Origin: VKMB-3413 sp041027365
GTDB lineage: Bacteria > Pseudomonadota > Alphaproteobacteria > Rhizobiales > Rhizobiaceae
Assembly: GCF_041027365.1 (NCBI RefSeq)
Contig: NZ_JBFTEH010000007.1
Coordinates: forward strand, 124,001 to 188,000
DNA: 64,000 nt
Direction: 5' to 3'
Position numbers and translations under genes: made by a program. How positions within the stretch are numbered: the stretch's first letter is position 1; the number at the start of each line of letters is the position of its first letter. Below are positions 46,333 through 55,514 of the stretch, piece by piece. Under the pieces are notes generated by a model. That model did no database searches. It was not told where the DNA came from and worked only from the letters and a program-made list of their open reading frames with translations.

Positions 46333-47232
46333 CTACTGGACCAGCGGCGAGCTGGCGCCGTCGAGCGCGATGCCGACGATGTCGGCGCGGCCGACGAGCA
46401 GCGAGACGTACTGCGCGCTCGCCTGGCGGCGAACATGCTCATCGAGATAGGCGGCGATGCGCTCGCGCACGGCCTCGAAGGGGAGCTGCCGTCCGTCGAT
46501 GCGCCGGTTGAGCCGGATCAGGTGGACGCCGTAGGGGGTCTCGACCGGCAACGAGATATCGCCCGGCTCGAGGGCGACGAGCGCCGCCTCGAAGTCCGGC
46601 GTCGTGTCGCCGGGTGCGATCTGGCCGAGGCTGCCGCCGACGCCGGCCGAGGGGCAGTCCGAGCAGCTCCTTGCCAGATCCTCGAAGCGCTCCGGCTCGT
46701 CGAGAAGCGCCGCCCACAGGCTGTCCGCCTTCTCGCGGGCGGCCGCGAAGGCGTCCGGCTCCGAGCGCCGCGCCGCCACCAGGATATGGTCCGCCTCGTA
46801 GAGCGGCGCCGTGCGGAAGCGTCGGAGGTTGTTGTCGTAGAAACGCCGGAGCGTCGCATCGTCCGCCTCGGGAAGCTGCAGCGCCCGGTCGAGGAGCCCG
46901 CGCACCAGCGCGTCCTCCTCGGTCTCCCGGCGCCCGTCCGCGTCGGTCTGCGGTTCTGCCACGACGGTAAGCCGACGCGCCTCCTGCAGCAGCAGTTCGC
47001 GCACGACGAGGGCGCGGGTCGCCGCCCGCCACCCTTCTCCCGGATTGCGCGCCGGGAAGTTCTGGACTTCCGCGGCGATCGCCTTCTGCGAGATGGCGAC
47101 GCCGTTGACGCTGACCGGCCTGATTACCACCCGCTCCCCGGAGGGCTCCGTCGAAACCTTCGCCGGGCGGTGTTCGTGCGGATGGGCATGGCCCGCCGCC
47201 TTGGCGGCATGATCGATGACGAAAGTGGCCAT
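46333..47232 (-). CDS. PpiC-type peptidyl-prolyl isomerase (nar-associated)
   Basis: A 299-residue parvulin-type isomerase. A histidine-rich N-terminal segment (AAGHAHPHEHRP) precedes a SurA/PpiC-like helical region and the rotamase core at about 165-260 (ADHILVAARR, CSDCPSAGVGGSLGQIAPGD, VETPYGVHLIRL). No clear signal peptide is visible, so it may act in the cytoplasm on the nitrate reductase subunits. Parvulin genes are a recurring neighbour of narGHJI in proteobacteria. It begins 5 bases after the narI stop. Confidence 0.88.
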   Translation of the reverse strand: MATFVIDHAAKAAGHAHPHEHRPAKVSTEPSGERVVIRPVSVNGVAISQKAIAAEVQNFPARNPGEGWRAATRALVVRELLLQEARRLTVVAEPQTDADGRRETEEDALVRGLLDRALQLPEADDATLRRFYDNNLRRFRTAPLYEADHILVAARRSEPDAFAAAREKADSLWAALLDEPERFEDLARSCSDCPSAGVGGSLGQIAPGDTTPDFEAALVALEPGDISLPVETPYGVHLIRLNRRIDGRQLPFEAVRERIAAYLDEHVRRQASAQYVSLLVGRADIVGIALDGASSPLVQ

Positions 47233-47237
47233 GGGTT

Positions 47238-48017
47238 CTACTCCGCGGGCTGCTGGATCGGGTCGAGAGAGCGCGGCCTCGCGGCCGGCGCCGGGAAGCG
47301 GCCCGGACGGAAGCCGGCGCTGCCCTTCAGATGCGGCCGCCGGCTGCGCACGACCTGATAGCCGGGGCGGCCGAGATACCAGACCGGCGCGCTCCAGACG
47401 TGCACGAGGCGGGTGAACGGGAAGACGAGGAAGATCGTCATGCCGAGCACCAGATGCGCCTTGAAGATCGGGCTCACGTCGGCGACGAAGTGCGCCGCCG
47501 AGGGCTGCAGTGTCAGGATGCCCTGCGCCCAGTACATGAACTTCACCATTTCGTGGCCGTCGAGGTGCTGGGCCGAGACGAAGATCGTCGACAGGCCGAG
47601 CGTCAGCTGCAGCCAGAGGATCAGCAGGATCGCGGTGTCGGCGAAGCTCGACGTCGCGCGGACGCGCGGGTCGAACAGCCGGCGGTGCGCGAGCAGCGAG
47701 ATGCCGATGAAGCAGGCGATGCCGGCGAGACCGCCGACGACCATGGCCAGCACCTGCTTGAAGCCGTGCGAGATGTGCATGGCGTCGAGCAGCCAGACCG
47801 GCGTCAGGAGGCCGAAGAAATGGCCGACGAAGATCGTCAGGATGCCGACGTGGAAGAGGTTGGAGCCCCAGCGCAGCTGCTTCTTTCTTAGAAGCTGCGA
47901 GGAGCTGGACTTCCAGGTGTACTGCTCGCGGTCGAAGCGGACGAGACTGCCGAGCAGGAACACCGTCAGGGCGAAATAGGGATACCAGCCGAAAAGGGCG
48001 TCGTTGATCGCGGACAT
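47238..48017 (-). CDS. narI: respiratory nitrate reductase gamma subunit NarI
   Basis: A 259-residue membrane cytochrome b subunit that takes electrons from quinol and passes them to NarH. About five helices are visible. Haem-ligand histidines appear in LFHVGILTIFVGHFFG and in the C-terminal FKAHLVLGMTIFLVFPFTRLVHVWS. The C-terminal 35 residues beyond the last helix are arginine- and proline-rich and somewhat longer than in Escherichia coli NarI. Ten bases separate it from narJ. Confidence 0.95.
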   Translation of the reverse strand: MSAINDALFGWYPYFALTVFLLGSLVRFDREQYTWKSSSSQLLRKKQLRWGSNLFHVGILTIFVGHFFGLLTPVWLLDAMHISHGFKQVLAMVVGGLAGIACFIGISLLAHRRLFDPRVRATSSFADTAILLILWLQLTLGLSTIFVSAQHLDGHEMVKFMYWAQGILTLQPSAAHFVADVSPIFKAHLVLGMTIFLVFPFTRLVHVWSAPVWYLGRPGYQVVRSRRPHLKGSAGFRPGRFPAPAARPRSLDPIQQPAE

Positions 48018-48027
48018 GGTCTTCTCC

Positions 48028-48735
48028 TCAGGCCGCGCTGTGGGTGACGTCGCGCCTGGCGGCGCGCAGGCGGGTCTTCAGCCGGTCGGACGAGCAGCCG
48101 TCGAGGGCCTCGCCGGGGCCGAAGCCGACGGCGGTCTCCTCCCAGGCCGCGTCGAGCGCGGCGAGGTCGTCGAGCGTCTCTTCCGGCTCCGGGCTTTGCG
48201 GGGCGGCATGGCCCTCCCCGGCCAGCTGGCGGAGCGCGGCGAAGATTGCGGCATAGGCGCTGTCGCGCCCGGCCAGCCGCTCCTCCAGCAGCGCCAGGAT
48301 GTGCGCCGTCTCGCCGAGCAGCGCCCGCGCCTCGGGCAGCGGCCGCGTCGACAGGAACTCCAGGAACAGCGGCAGGTAGTCCGGCAGCTCGCTGGCCGTC
48401 ATCATCAGGCCGCCGGCCTCGTAATGGCCGATCAGGTCGACCATCGCCTGCCCGCGGTCACGGCTCTCACCGTGAATGTGCTCGAAGAGATGCAGCGACA
48501 GGCGCCGCGTCTTGTCGAAGAGATCGACATAGGCGGCCTGCAGGTCGAAGAGGTCGCCGTCTTCGAGTTCGTTCAGCAGCCGCTCGAGGCCGTAGCGCAT
48601 GGCCGGATCGACCAGTTCCTCCGAGCGGATGACGGCGTAGATCTCGCCCGCCGCCCCCTGCAATTCGAGCGACGGATAGGAAAGGAGCGCCGACAGCGCC
48701 TTGAACGTCCGGGCGGGGTTGTTGCCGGCCATCAT
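48028..48735 (-). CDS. narJ: nitrate reductase assembly chaperone NarJ
   Basis: A 235-residue cytoplasmic chaperone of the TorD/NarJ family needed to insert molybdenum cofactor and clusters into NarGH. The typical start FKALSALLSYPSLEL and the central segment LHLFEHIHGESRDRGQAMVDL are present. The ATG at 48735 overlaps the narH stop (ATGA); a second ATG follows directly at 48732. Confidence 0.95.
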   Translation of the reverse strand: MMAGNNPARTFKALSALLSYPSLELQGAAGEIYAVIRSEELVDPAMRYGLERLLNELEDGDLFDLQAAYVDLFDKTRRLSLHLFEHIHGESRDRGQAMVDLIGHYEAGGLMMTASELPDYLPLFLEFLSTRPLPEARALLGETAHILALLEERLAGRDSAYAAIFAALRQLAGEGHAAPQSPEPEETLDDLAALDAAWEETAVGFGPGEALDGCSSDRLKTRLRAARRDVTHSAA

Positions 48736-50258
48736 GCGATCTCCATCGGGTTGGAGGCCTTCTTCGGCTTCCTGGTGCCGAAGAGGTTGGTCTCGGTGGC
48801 GCCGCCGGAGCAGCCGTTGCCGAAGGAGAAGCCGCAGGAGCCGCGAAGGTCGTAATTGTCCTCGTTCCACTCGCGGTGCGCCGTCGGAATGACGAAGCGG
48901 TCCTCGTAGTTGGCGATCGCGAGATAGCGGTACATCTCCTCGATCGTTTCGCCGGTGAGACCGACGCGGCCCGCCAGCGCCTCGTCGAGGCGTCCGTCGA
49001 TCGTCTTCGCCCGCATGTAGCCGCGCATGGCGAGCATGCGCTCCAGCGCCAGCGCCACCGGCTCCTCGTCCCCGGCGGTCAGGAGGTTGGCGAGGTATTG
49101 CAGCGGGATGCGCAGCGAACGCACGTCCGGCATCTCGCCGTCGACGCCCATCTTGCCGGCGGCGGCGGCCGACTGGATCGGCGAGAGCGGCGGCACGTAC
49201 CAGACCATCGGCAGCGTGCGGTATTCGGGATGCAGCGGGAAGGCGATCTTCCAGTCGATCGCCATCTTGTAGACCGGCGAGCGCTTCGCCGCCTCCAGCC
49301 AAGCGTCCGGCACGCCGTCGGCCCGGGCTTGGGCGATGACCGCCGGATCGTTCGGGTCGAGGAAGAGCTTCAGCTGCTCCTCGTAGAGGCTCTTCTCGTC
49401 CGGGGCGCTCGCCGCGGCCTCGATGCCGTCGGCGTCATAGAGGATGACGCCGAGATAGCGGATGCGGCCGACGCAGGTCTCCGAGCACACGGTCGGCTGG
49501 CCGGCCTCGATGCGCGGATAGCAGAAGATGCACTTCTCCGACTTGCCCGAGGACCAGTTGTAGTAGATCTTCTTGTACGGGCAGCCGGAGACGCACATGC
49601 GCCAGCCGCGGCACTTGTCCTGGTCGATGAGGACGATGCCGTCCTCCTCGCGCTTGTAGATCGCGCCGGAGGGACAGACCGCCGCGCAGGCCGGGTTGAG
49701 GCAGTGCTCGCACAGCCGCGGCAGGTACATCATGAAGGTGTTCTCGAACTCGCCGTAGATCTCCTTCTGGACGCCCTCGAAGTTCTTGTCGGCGGAACGC
49801 TTCTCGAACTCGCCGCCGAGGATCTCCTCCCAGTTCGGCCCCCATTCGATCTTCTCCATCCGCTGGCCGCTGACGGCCGAGCGCGGACGCGCGGTGGGGA
49901 AGGCCTTGGATTCCTTCGCCGTGTGCAGATGCTGGTAGTCGAAGGTGAACGGCTCGTAATAGTCGTCGATCTCCGGCAGGTCGGGATTGGCGAAGATGTT
50001 GGCGAGGATGCGCCACTTGGCGCCCATCCTCGGCTCGATCCTGCCGTTCGCCTTGCGGCTCCAGCCGCCGTTCCACTTGTCCTGGTTCTCCCACTGCCGG
50101 GGATAGCCGACACCAGGCTTGGTCTCGACATTGTTGAACCAGGCGTATTCGACGCCTTCGCGATTGGTCCAGACGTTCTTGCAGGTGACCGAACAGGTGT
50201 GACACCCGATACACTTGTCGAGGTTCAGCACCATTGCGATCTGAGCGCGGATCTTCAT
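48732..50258 (-). CDS. narH: respiratory nitrate reductase beta subunit NarH
   Basis: A 508-residue iron-sulfur subunit carrying electrons from NarI to NarG. Four cysteine clusters are visible: CIGCHTCSVTCK near residue 18, CEHCLNPACAAVCP near 185, CRGWRMCVSGCP near 217 and CIFCYPRIEAG, then CSETC. The tryptophan in CRGW is the replacement that marks the 3Fe-4S cluster. Its start overlaps the narG stop (ATGA). Confidence 0.97.
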   Translation of the reverse strand: MKIRAQIAMVLNLDKCIGCHTCSVTCKNVWTNREGVEYAWFNNVETKPGVGYPRQWENQDKWNGGWSRKANGRIEPRMGAKWRILANIFANPDLPEIDDYYEPFTFDYQHLHTAKESKAFPTARPRSAVSGQRMEKIEWGPNWEEILGGEFEKRSADKNFEGVQKEIYGEFENTFMMYLPRLCEHCLNPACAAVCPSGAIYKREEDGIVLIDQDKCRGWRMCVSGCPYKKIYYNWSSGKSEKCIFCYPRIEAGQPTVCSETCVGRIRYLGVILYDADGIEAAASAPDEKSLYEEQLKLFLDPNDPAVIAQARADGVPDAWLEAAKRSPVYKMAIDWKIAFPLHPEYRTLPMVWYVPPLSPIQSAAAAGKMGVDGEMPDVRSLRIPLQYLANLLTAGDEEPVALALERMLAMRGYMRAKTIDGRLDEALAGRVGLTGETIEEMYRYLAIANYEDRFVIPTAHREWNEDNYDLRGSCGFSFGNGCSGGATETNLFGTRKPKKASNPMEIA

Positions 50259-53200
50259 TCTGCGGCCTCCAGGGGAGCTTCGCTGTTCAGCGGGTCTTCG
50301 AGCCAGTCGACGTTCGCCATCTTGCGCACGACGATGAACTCGTCGCGGTTCGCGCCCACGGTTCCGTAGTAGTTGAAGCCGTAGGAAAGCTGAGCGTAGC
50401 CGCCGATCATGTGGGTGGGTTTGAGGACGGTGCGGGTGACCGAGTTGTGGATGCCGCCCCGGTTGCCGGTGAGTTCCGACCCCGGCACGTTCACGATCTT
50501 CTCCTGGGCGTGATACATCATCATCATGCCCTGCTTGATGCGCTGCGAGACGACCGCCCGGGCGGTCAGCGCGCCGTTGGCGTTGAAGACCTCAACCCAG
50601 TCGTTGTCGACGATGCCGGCCTCGCGGGCGTCCTTCTCAGAGATCCAGACCACCGGCCCGCCGCGGTTCAGCGTCAGCATCAGGAGGTTGTCGGAATAGG
50701 TGGAGTGGATGCCCCACTTCTGGTGCGGGGTGATGAAGTTGAGGGTGATCTCCTTGTGGCCGTTCGGCCGCGCGTCCCGGACCGTGTGCACGGTCTTCAG
50801 GTCGACCGGCGGCTTCCAGGTGACGAGTTCCTCGCCGAACGCCCGCATCCAGAGATGGTCCTGGTAGAGCTGCTGGCGCCCGGTCAGGGTGCGCCACGGA
50901 ATCAGCTCGTGGACGTTGGTGTAGCCGGCGTTGTAGCAGACCGTCTCGCTCTCGATGCCCGACCAGGTCGGCGAGGAGATGATCTTGCGCGGCTGGGCCT
51001 GGATGTCCCGGTAGCGGATCTTCTCGTCTTCCTTCGGCAGGGCAAGATGGGCGTGCTCGCGGCCGGTCACCTTCGACAGCGCCTCCCAGGCCTTCACCGC
51101 GACCTCGCCATTGGTCTCCGGCGCCAGCGACAGGATCACCTCCGCCGCGTCGATGTCCGTCTCGATCTTCGGCCGGCCCTTCGCAGACCCGCTCGGCTGA
51201 ACGCCGTTCAGCGCCGCCAGGCCTGCCACCTCGTGCTCGGTGTTCCAGGAGATGCCCTTGCCGCCATTGCCGGCCTTGTCGAGGAGCGGACCCAGCGACG
51301 TGAAGCGCGCATAGAGGTTCGGATAGTCGCGCTCGACGACCGCGACCGACGGCATGGTGCGTCCGGGGATCGGATCGATCTCGCCGCGCGCCCAGTCCTT
51401 GACGTCGAAGGCCTGGCCGATCTCACCCGCCGTGTCGTGCAGGATCGGCGTGAGCACGACGTCGGTTTCGGCGCCCAGCACTTCCGGCGCCACCTCGGAG
51501 AAGGTCCTGGCGAGGCCCTTGTAGATCTCCCAGTCCGACCGCGCTTCCCAGGCAGGATCGACCGCTGCCGACAGCGGATGGATGAAGGGATGCATGTCGG
51601 AGGTGTTGAGGTCGTTCTTCTCGTACCAGGTGGCCGTCGGGAGCACGATGTCGGAGTAGACGCAGGTGGTCGACATGCGGAAGTCGAGCGTGACCAGGAG
51701 GTCGAGCTTTCCTTCCGGCGCCTTGTCGTGCCAGACGACCTCCTTCGACTGCCCTGCCCCGGCGTCGCCGAGGTCCTGCTGCAGCACGCCGTTCGTGGTG
51801 CCGAGCAGGTGACGCAGGAAGTATTCGTGCCCCTTGCCCGACGAGCCGAGGATATTGGAGCGCCAGACGAACATGTTTCGCGGCCAGTTCGCCGGATCGT
51901 CCGGGTCGTGGCAGGAGAGTTCCATTTCGCCGGACTTCAGCGCCTGGGCGACGTAGTCCTTCGGCTCCAGCCCGGCCTCCTTGGCCTTCTTCGCGATGGT
52001 CAGCGGGTTCTGCTTCAGCTGCGGGGCCGACGGCAGCCAGCCCATGCGCTCGGCGCGCACATTGTAGTCGATGAAGCTGTCGTTCCAGTCGCCCTCCGGC
52101 GCCGTCGGCGAGACGATCTCGGCCGCCGTCAGCGTCTCGTAGCGCCACTGGTCGGTGTGGGCGTAGAAGAACGAGGTCGAATTCATCTGCCGCGGCGGGC
52201 GCGACCAGTCGAGCCCGAAGGCGAGCGGCAGCCAGCCGGTCTGCGGGCGCAGCTTTTCCTGGCCGACATAGTGCGACCAGCCCCCGCCCGACTGGCCGAT
52301 GGCGCCGCAGAACACCAGGAGATTGATGATCCCCCGGTAGCTCATGTCCATGTGGTACCAGTGGTTCAGCCCGGCGCCGAGGATGACCATGGAGCGGCCG
52401 TTGGTCTTCTCGGCATTGGTAGCGAATTCCCGCGCCACGGTGACGATGGCATCGCGCTTGACGCCCGTGATGCGCTCGGCCCAGGCCGGCGTGAACGGCA
52501 CGTCGTCGTCATAGCTCGTCGCGACGTTCTCGCCGCCGAAGCCGCGGTCGAGGCCGTAGTTCGCCATCATCAGGTCGTAGACGGTGGCGACGCGGATCGT
52601 CTCTCCGTCGGCGGTCCGGACGGTACGGACCGGCAGGTTGCGGGTCAGAACCTCGCCGTGCTGGGTGGCGACGAAGTGCTCGGTCGCGCGGCCGCCGAAA
52701 TAGGGGAAGTCGACCGCGGCGATCTCCGCCCCCTCGCCCGCCAGCGTCAGCTTCAGGCGGATGTCGCGGCCGGAGCCGTCCTTCTCCTCGAGGTTCCACT
52801 TGGCATCCTCGCCCCAGCGGTAGCCGATGGAGCCGCGCGGCGCGACGAGTTCGCCCGTCGCCTCGTCGATGGCGACGGTCTTCCACTCCGGATTGTTCGC
52901 CTCGCCGAGGCCGCCGGCGATCTCGGAGGCGCGCAGCATCCGCTCGGCCACGGTGCGGCCGTTCTTCTCAACGAGCCGCACCAGGAACGGCATGTCGGAG
53001 TAGCGCCTGAGATAGTCGTCGAAATAGCCGACCTGCCGGTCGAGATGGTACTCCCGCAGGATGACGTGGCCCATGGCCAGCGCCAGCGCCGCGTCGGTGC
53101 CCTGCTTCGGGTTCAGCCAGATGTCGGCGAATTTCGTCGCCTCGGCATAGTCCGGGCTGACGACGGCGCTCTTGGTGCCCTTGTAGCGGACCTCGGTGTA

Positions 53201-53998
53201 GAAGTGCGCGTCCGGCGTGCGGGTCTGCGGCACGTTGGAGCCCCAGACGAGCAGGAAGCCGGCATTGTACCAGTCGGCCGATTCCGGCACGTCAGTCTGC
53301 TCGCCCCAGGTCTGGGGCGAGGCCGGCGGAAGGTCGCAATACCAGTCGTAGAACGACATGCAGGTACCGCCGAGCAGCGAAAGATAGCGCGAGCCGGCCG
53401 CGTAGGAGACCATCGACATCGCCGGGATCGGTGAGAAGCCGATGATCCGGTCTGGGCCGTGCTTCTTCGCGGTATAGGCGTTGGCGGCCGCGACGATCTC
53501 GTTCACCTCGTCCCAGGTCGAGCGGACGAGCCCGCCATGGCCACGGATCGAGATGTAGGAGTGGCGCTTCTCCTGGTCCTCGACGATCGAGGCCCAGGCT
53601 GCGGCCGGCGGCAGCGTCCGGCGCGCCTCGCGCCAGAGCTTCAGGAGCCGGCCGCGCACCATCGGATATTTCACCCGAGCGCCGGAATAGAGGTACCAGC
53701 TGTAGGAGGCGCCGCGGGCGCAGCCGCGCGGCTCGTGGTTCGGAAGGTCCGGCCGCGTGCGCGGATAGTCGGTCTGCTGCGTCTCCCAGGTGACGATCCC
53801 GCCCTTGACGTAGATCTTCCAGGAGCACGAGCCGGTGCAGTTCACTCCGTGGGTGGAGCGGACGATCTTGTCGTGGCTCCAGCGCTTGCGGTAGCCGTCC
53901 TCCCAGGAACGGTCCTCGTTGGTGACGATGCCGTGGCCGTCGGAGAAGCTCTCCTGTTCCTTGCGGAAGAAGGTCAGCCGGTCGAGGAAATGAGACAT
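50255..53998 (-). CDS. narG: respiratory nitrate reductase alpha subunit NarG
   Basis: A 1247-residue catalytic subunit with bis-molybdopterin guanine dinucleotide cofactor, reducing nitrate to nitrite on the cytoplasmic side. The N-terminal motif HGVNCTGSCSW with the later GCARGASYSW gives the His/Cys ligands of the FS0 cluster. YDWYCDLPPASPQ contains the region of the molybdenum-ligating aspartate. No twin-arginine signal is present, as in other cytoplasm-facing NarG proteins. The length matches the family. It starts 13 bases after narK2. Confidence 0.98.
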   Translation of the reverse strand: MSHFLDRLTFFRKEQESFSDGHGIVTNEDRSWEDGYRKRWSHDKIVRSTHGVNCTGSCSWKIYVKGGIVTWETQQTDYPRTRPDLPNHEPRGCARGASYSWYLYSGARVKYPMVRGRLLKLWREARRTLPPAAAWASIVEDQEKRHSYISIRGHGGLVRSTWDEVNEIVAAANAYTAKKHGPDRIIGFSPIPAMSMVSYAAGSRYLSLLGGTCMSFYDWYCDLPPASPQTWGEQTDVPESADWYNAGFLLVWGSNVPQTRTPDAHFYTEVRYKGTKSAVVSPDYAEATKFADIWLNPKQGTDAALALAMGHVILREYHLDRQVGYFDDYLRRYSDMPFLVRLVEKNGRTVAERMLRASEIAGGLGEANNPEWKTVAIDEATGELVAPRGSIGYRWGEDAKWNLEEKDGSGRDIRLKLTLAGEGAEIAAVDFPYFGGRATEHFVATQHGEVLTRNLPVRTVRTADGETIRVATVYDLMMANYGLDRGFGGENVATSYDDDVPFTPAWAERITGVKRDAIVTVAREFATNAEKTNGRSMVILGAGLNHWYHMDMSYRGIINLLVFCGAIGQSGGGWSHYVGQEKLRPQTGWLPLAFGLDWSRPPRQMNSTSFFYAHTDQWRYETLTAAEIVSPTAPEGDWNDSFIDYNVRAERMGWLPSAPQLKQNPLTIAKKAKEAGLEPKDYVAQALKSGEMELSCHDPDDPANWPRNMFVWRSNILGSSGKGHEYFLRHLLGTTNGVLQQDLGDAGAGQSKEVVWHDKAPEGKLDLLVTLDFRMSTTCVYSDIVLPTATWYEKNDLNTSDMHPFIHPLSAAVDPAWEARSDWEIYKGLARTFSEVAPEVLGAETDVVLTPILHDTAGEIGQAFDVKDWARGEIDPIPGRTMPSVAVVERDYPNLYARFTSLGPLLDKAGNGGKGISWNTEHEVAGLAALNGVQPSGSAKGRPKIETDIDAAEVILSLAPETNGEVAVKAWEALSKVTGREHAHLALPKEDEKIRYRDIQAQPRKIISSPTWSGIESETVCYNAGYTNVHELIPWRTLTGRQQLYQDHLWMRAFGEELVTWKPPVDLKTVHTVRDARPNGHKEITLNFITPHQKWGIHSTYSDNLLMLTLNRGGPVVWISEKDAREAGIVDNDWVEVFNANGALTARAVVSQRIKQGMMMMYHAQEKIVNVPGSELTGNRGGIHNSVTRTVLKPTHMIGGYAQLSYGFNYYGTVGANRDEFIVVRKMANVDWLEDPLNSEAPLEAAE

Positions 53999-54011
53999 CT
54001 CGTGTCCCTCC

Positions 54012-55430
54012 TTATTCTGCGGGCGCGAGCGGGGCGTCGGGCGCGGCCTTGCCGTGCTCGATGTCGTGGAGATGCCCGCCCTTGCGTGTGTAGAGAGCCC
54101 AGGTCAGCGCGACGCAGGTCGCGTAGAAGGCCATGAAGCACCACAGCGCCGCCTCCGGGCCGCCGGTGAAGGCGATGGAGGTGCCGTAGCTCTTGGGGAT
54201 GAAGAAGGCGCCGTAGGCGGCGATCGCCGAGGTGAAGCCGATGATCGCGGCCGATTCCTTCTCCGCCTGGCGCTGCTTGGCGGCGGCGTCGGCCTGCGGC
54301 ATCAGCCGGTCCATGTCCTTGCGCATGATCGCCGGGATCATCTGGAAGGTGGAGGCGTTGCCGACGCCGGTGGCGAAGAACAGCACCATGAACATCGCGA
54401 AGAAGCCCCAGAAGGCGCCCGGGTGGTCCTTCACCGACAGGAAGTAGAGGACGCCGCCGACCGCCGCGATCATCGCCACGAAGGTCCAGAAGGTGACGCG
54501 GCCGCCGCCCCAGCGGTCGGAGACCCAGCCGGTGAGCGAGCGCGACAGCGCGCCGACGAGGGGCCCGAGAAAGGCGAAGGCGAGCGCGTCGACGGCCGGG
54601 AACTGCGTCTTCATGAGCAGCGGGAAGCCGGCGGAATAGCCGATGAAGGAGCCGAAGGTGCCGGTATAGAGCCAGCACATGGCCCAGTTGTGCTTGCGCC
54701 TGAAGATCACGGACTGTTCGGCGAAGGAGGCCTTGGCCGAGGCGATGTCGTCCATGCCGAGCCAGGCGGCGATGGTCGCGACGAGGAGGAACGGTACCCA
54801 GATGAAGCCGGCATTCTGCAGCCAGAGCGGCGCGGCGCCGGCTTTGACCGCCTGCGGATCGCCGACGACGGCGGTGAAGACGCCGGCGGTGATGACCAGC
54901 GGCACGACGAACTGCACGACCGAGACGCCGAGATTGCCGAGCCCGGCGTTGAGCGCCAGCGCGTTGCCCTTCTGGCGCTTCGGATAGAAGAACGAGATGT
55001 TCGCCATCGAGGAGGCGAAGTTGCCGCCGCCGAGGCCGCACAGCAGCGCCAGGGCCGCCATCACCCAGTACGGCGTCGTCGGGTCCTGCACGGCATAGCC
55101 GATGCCGACCGCCGGGATCAGCAGCGAGGCCGTCGTCAGCGTCGTCCAGAGGCGGCCGCCGAAGATCGGCACCATGAAGGAGTAGAAGATCCGCAGCGTC
55201 GCGCCGGAGAGCCCCGGCAGGGCCGCGAGCCAGAAGAGCTCGCCGGTCGAGAACTGGAAGCCGACGAGCGGCAGCTTGGCGACGACGACCGACCAGACCT
55301 GCCAGATCGCGAAGGACAGGAGCAGCGCCGGGATCGAGATCCACAAATTGCGGGCGGCGACATGGCTGCCCTTCTCCTGCCAGAAGCTGGGGTCCTCCGG
55401 ACGCCAGTCGGTGAGAACGTGCGAAGACAT
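54012..55430 (-). CDS. narK: nitrate/nitrite transporter, NarK2 type
   Basis: A 472-residue major facilitator protein with about twelve helices. The nitrate signature appears as ALCGLGGGNFASSMANISFFYP in the first half and MFMVLFFATGVGNASTFQMIP in the second. The extra loop with MRKDMDRLMPQADAAAKQ is typical of NarK2-type nitrate/nitrite exchangers. It follows a NarK1-type gene after 84 bases; in Paracoccus the two are a single fused protein. Confidence 0.93.
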   Translation of the reverse strand: MSSHVLTDWRPEDPSFWQEKGSHVAARNLWISIPALLLSFAIWQVWSVVVAKLPLVGFQFSTGELFWLAALPGLSGATLRIFYSFMVPIFGGRLWTTLTTASLLIPAVGIGYAVQDPTTPYWVMAALALLCGLGGGNFASSMANISFFYPKRQKGNALALNAGLGNLGVSVVQFVVPLVITAGVFTAVVGDPQAVKAGAAPLWLQNAGFIWVPFLLVATIAAWLGMDDIASAKASFAEQSVIFRRKHNWAMCWLYTGTFGSFIGYSAGFPLLMKTQFPAVDALAFAFLGPLVGALSRSLTGWVSDRWGGGRVTFWTFVAMIAAVGGVLYFLSVKDHPGAFWGFFAMFMVLFFATGVGNASTFQMIPAIMRKDMDRLMPQADAAAKQRQAEKESAAIIGFTSAIAAYGAFFIPKSYGTSIAFTGGPEAALWCFMAFYATCVALTWALYTRKGGHLHDIEHGKAAPDAPLAPAE

Positions 55431-55514
55431 CGGTATCGTCCTTGCTGTGCTGTGATGGGTGGAAAAGGGGCGCCGGACGGTGAAGATCCGGCGGAAAGGC
55501 TTGGGCCGCTCGTC

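Noticed and set aside
50234..53434. Very long open frame on the plus strand opposite narG (over 1000 codons)
   Set aside because: Arginine/aspartate/valine-rich translation without family features. High GC content removes stop codons opposite a real gene, and narG on the other strand is unmistakable.
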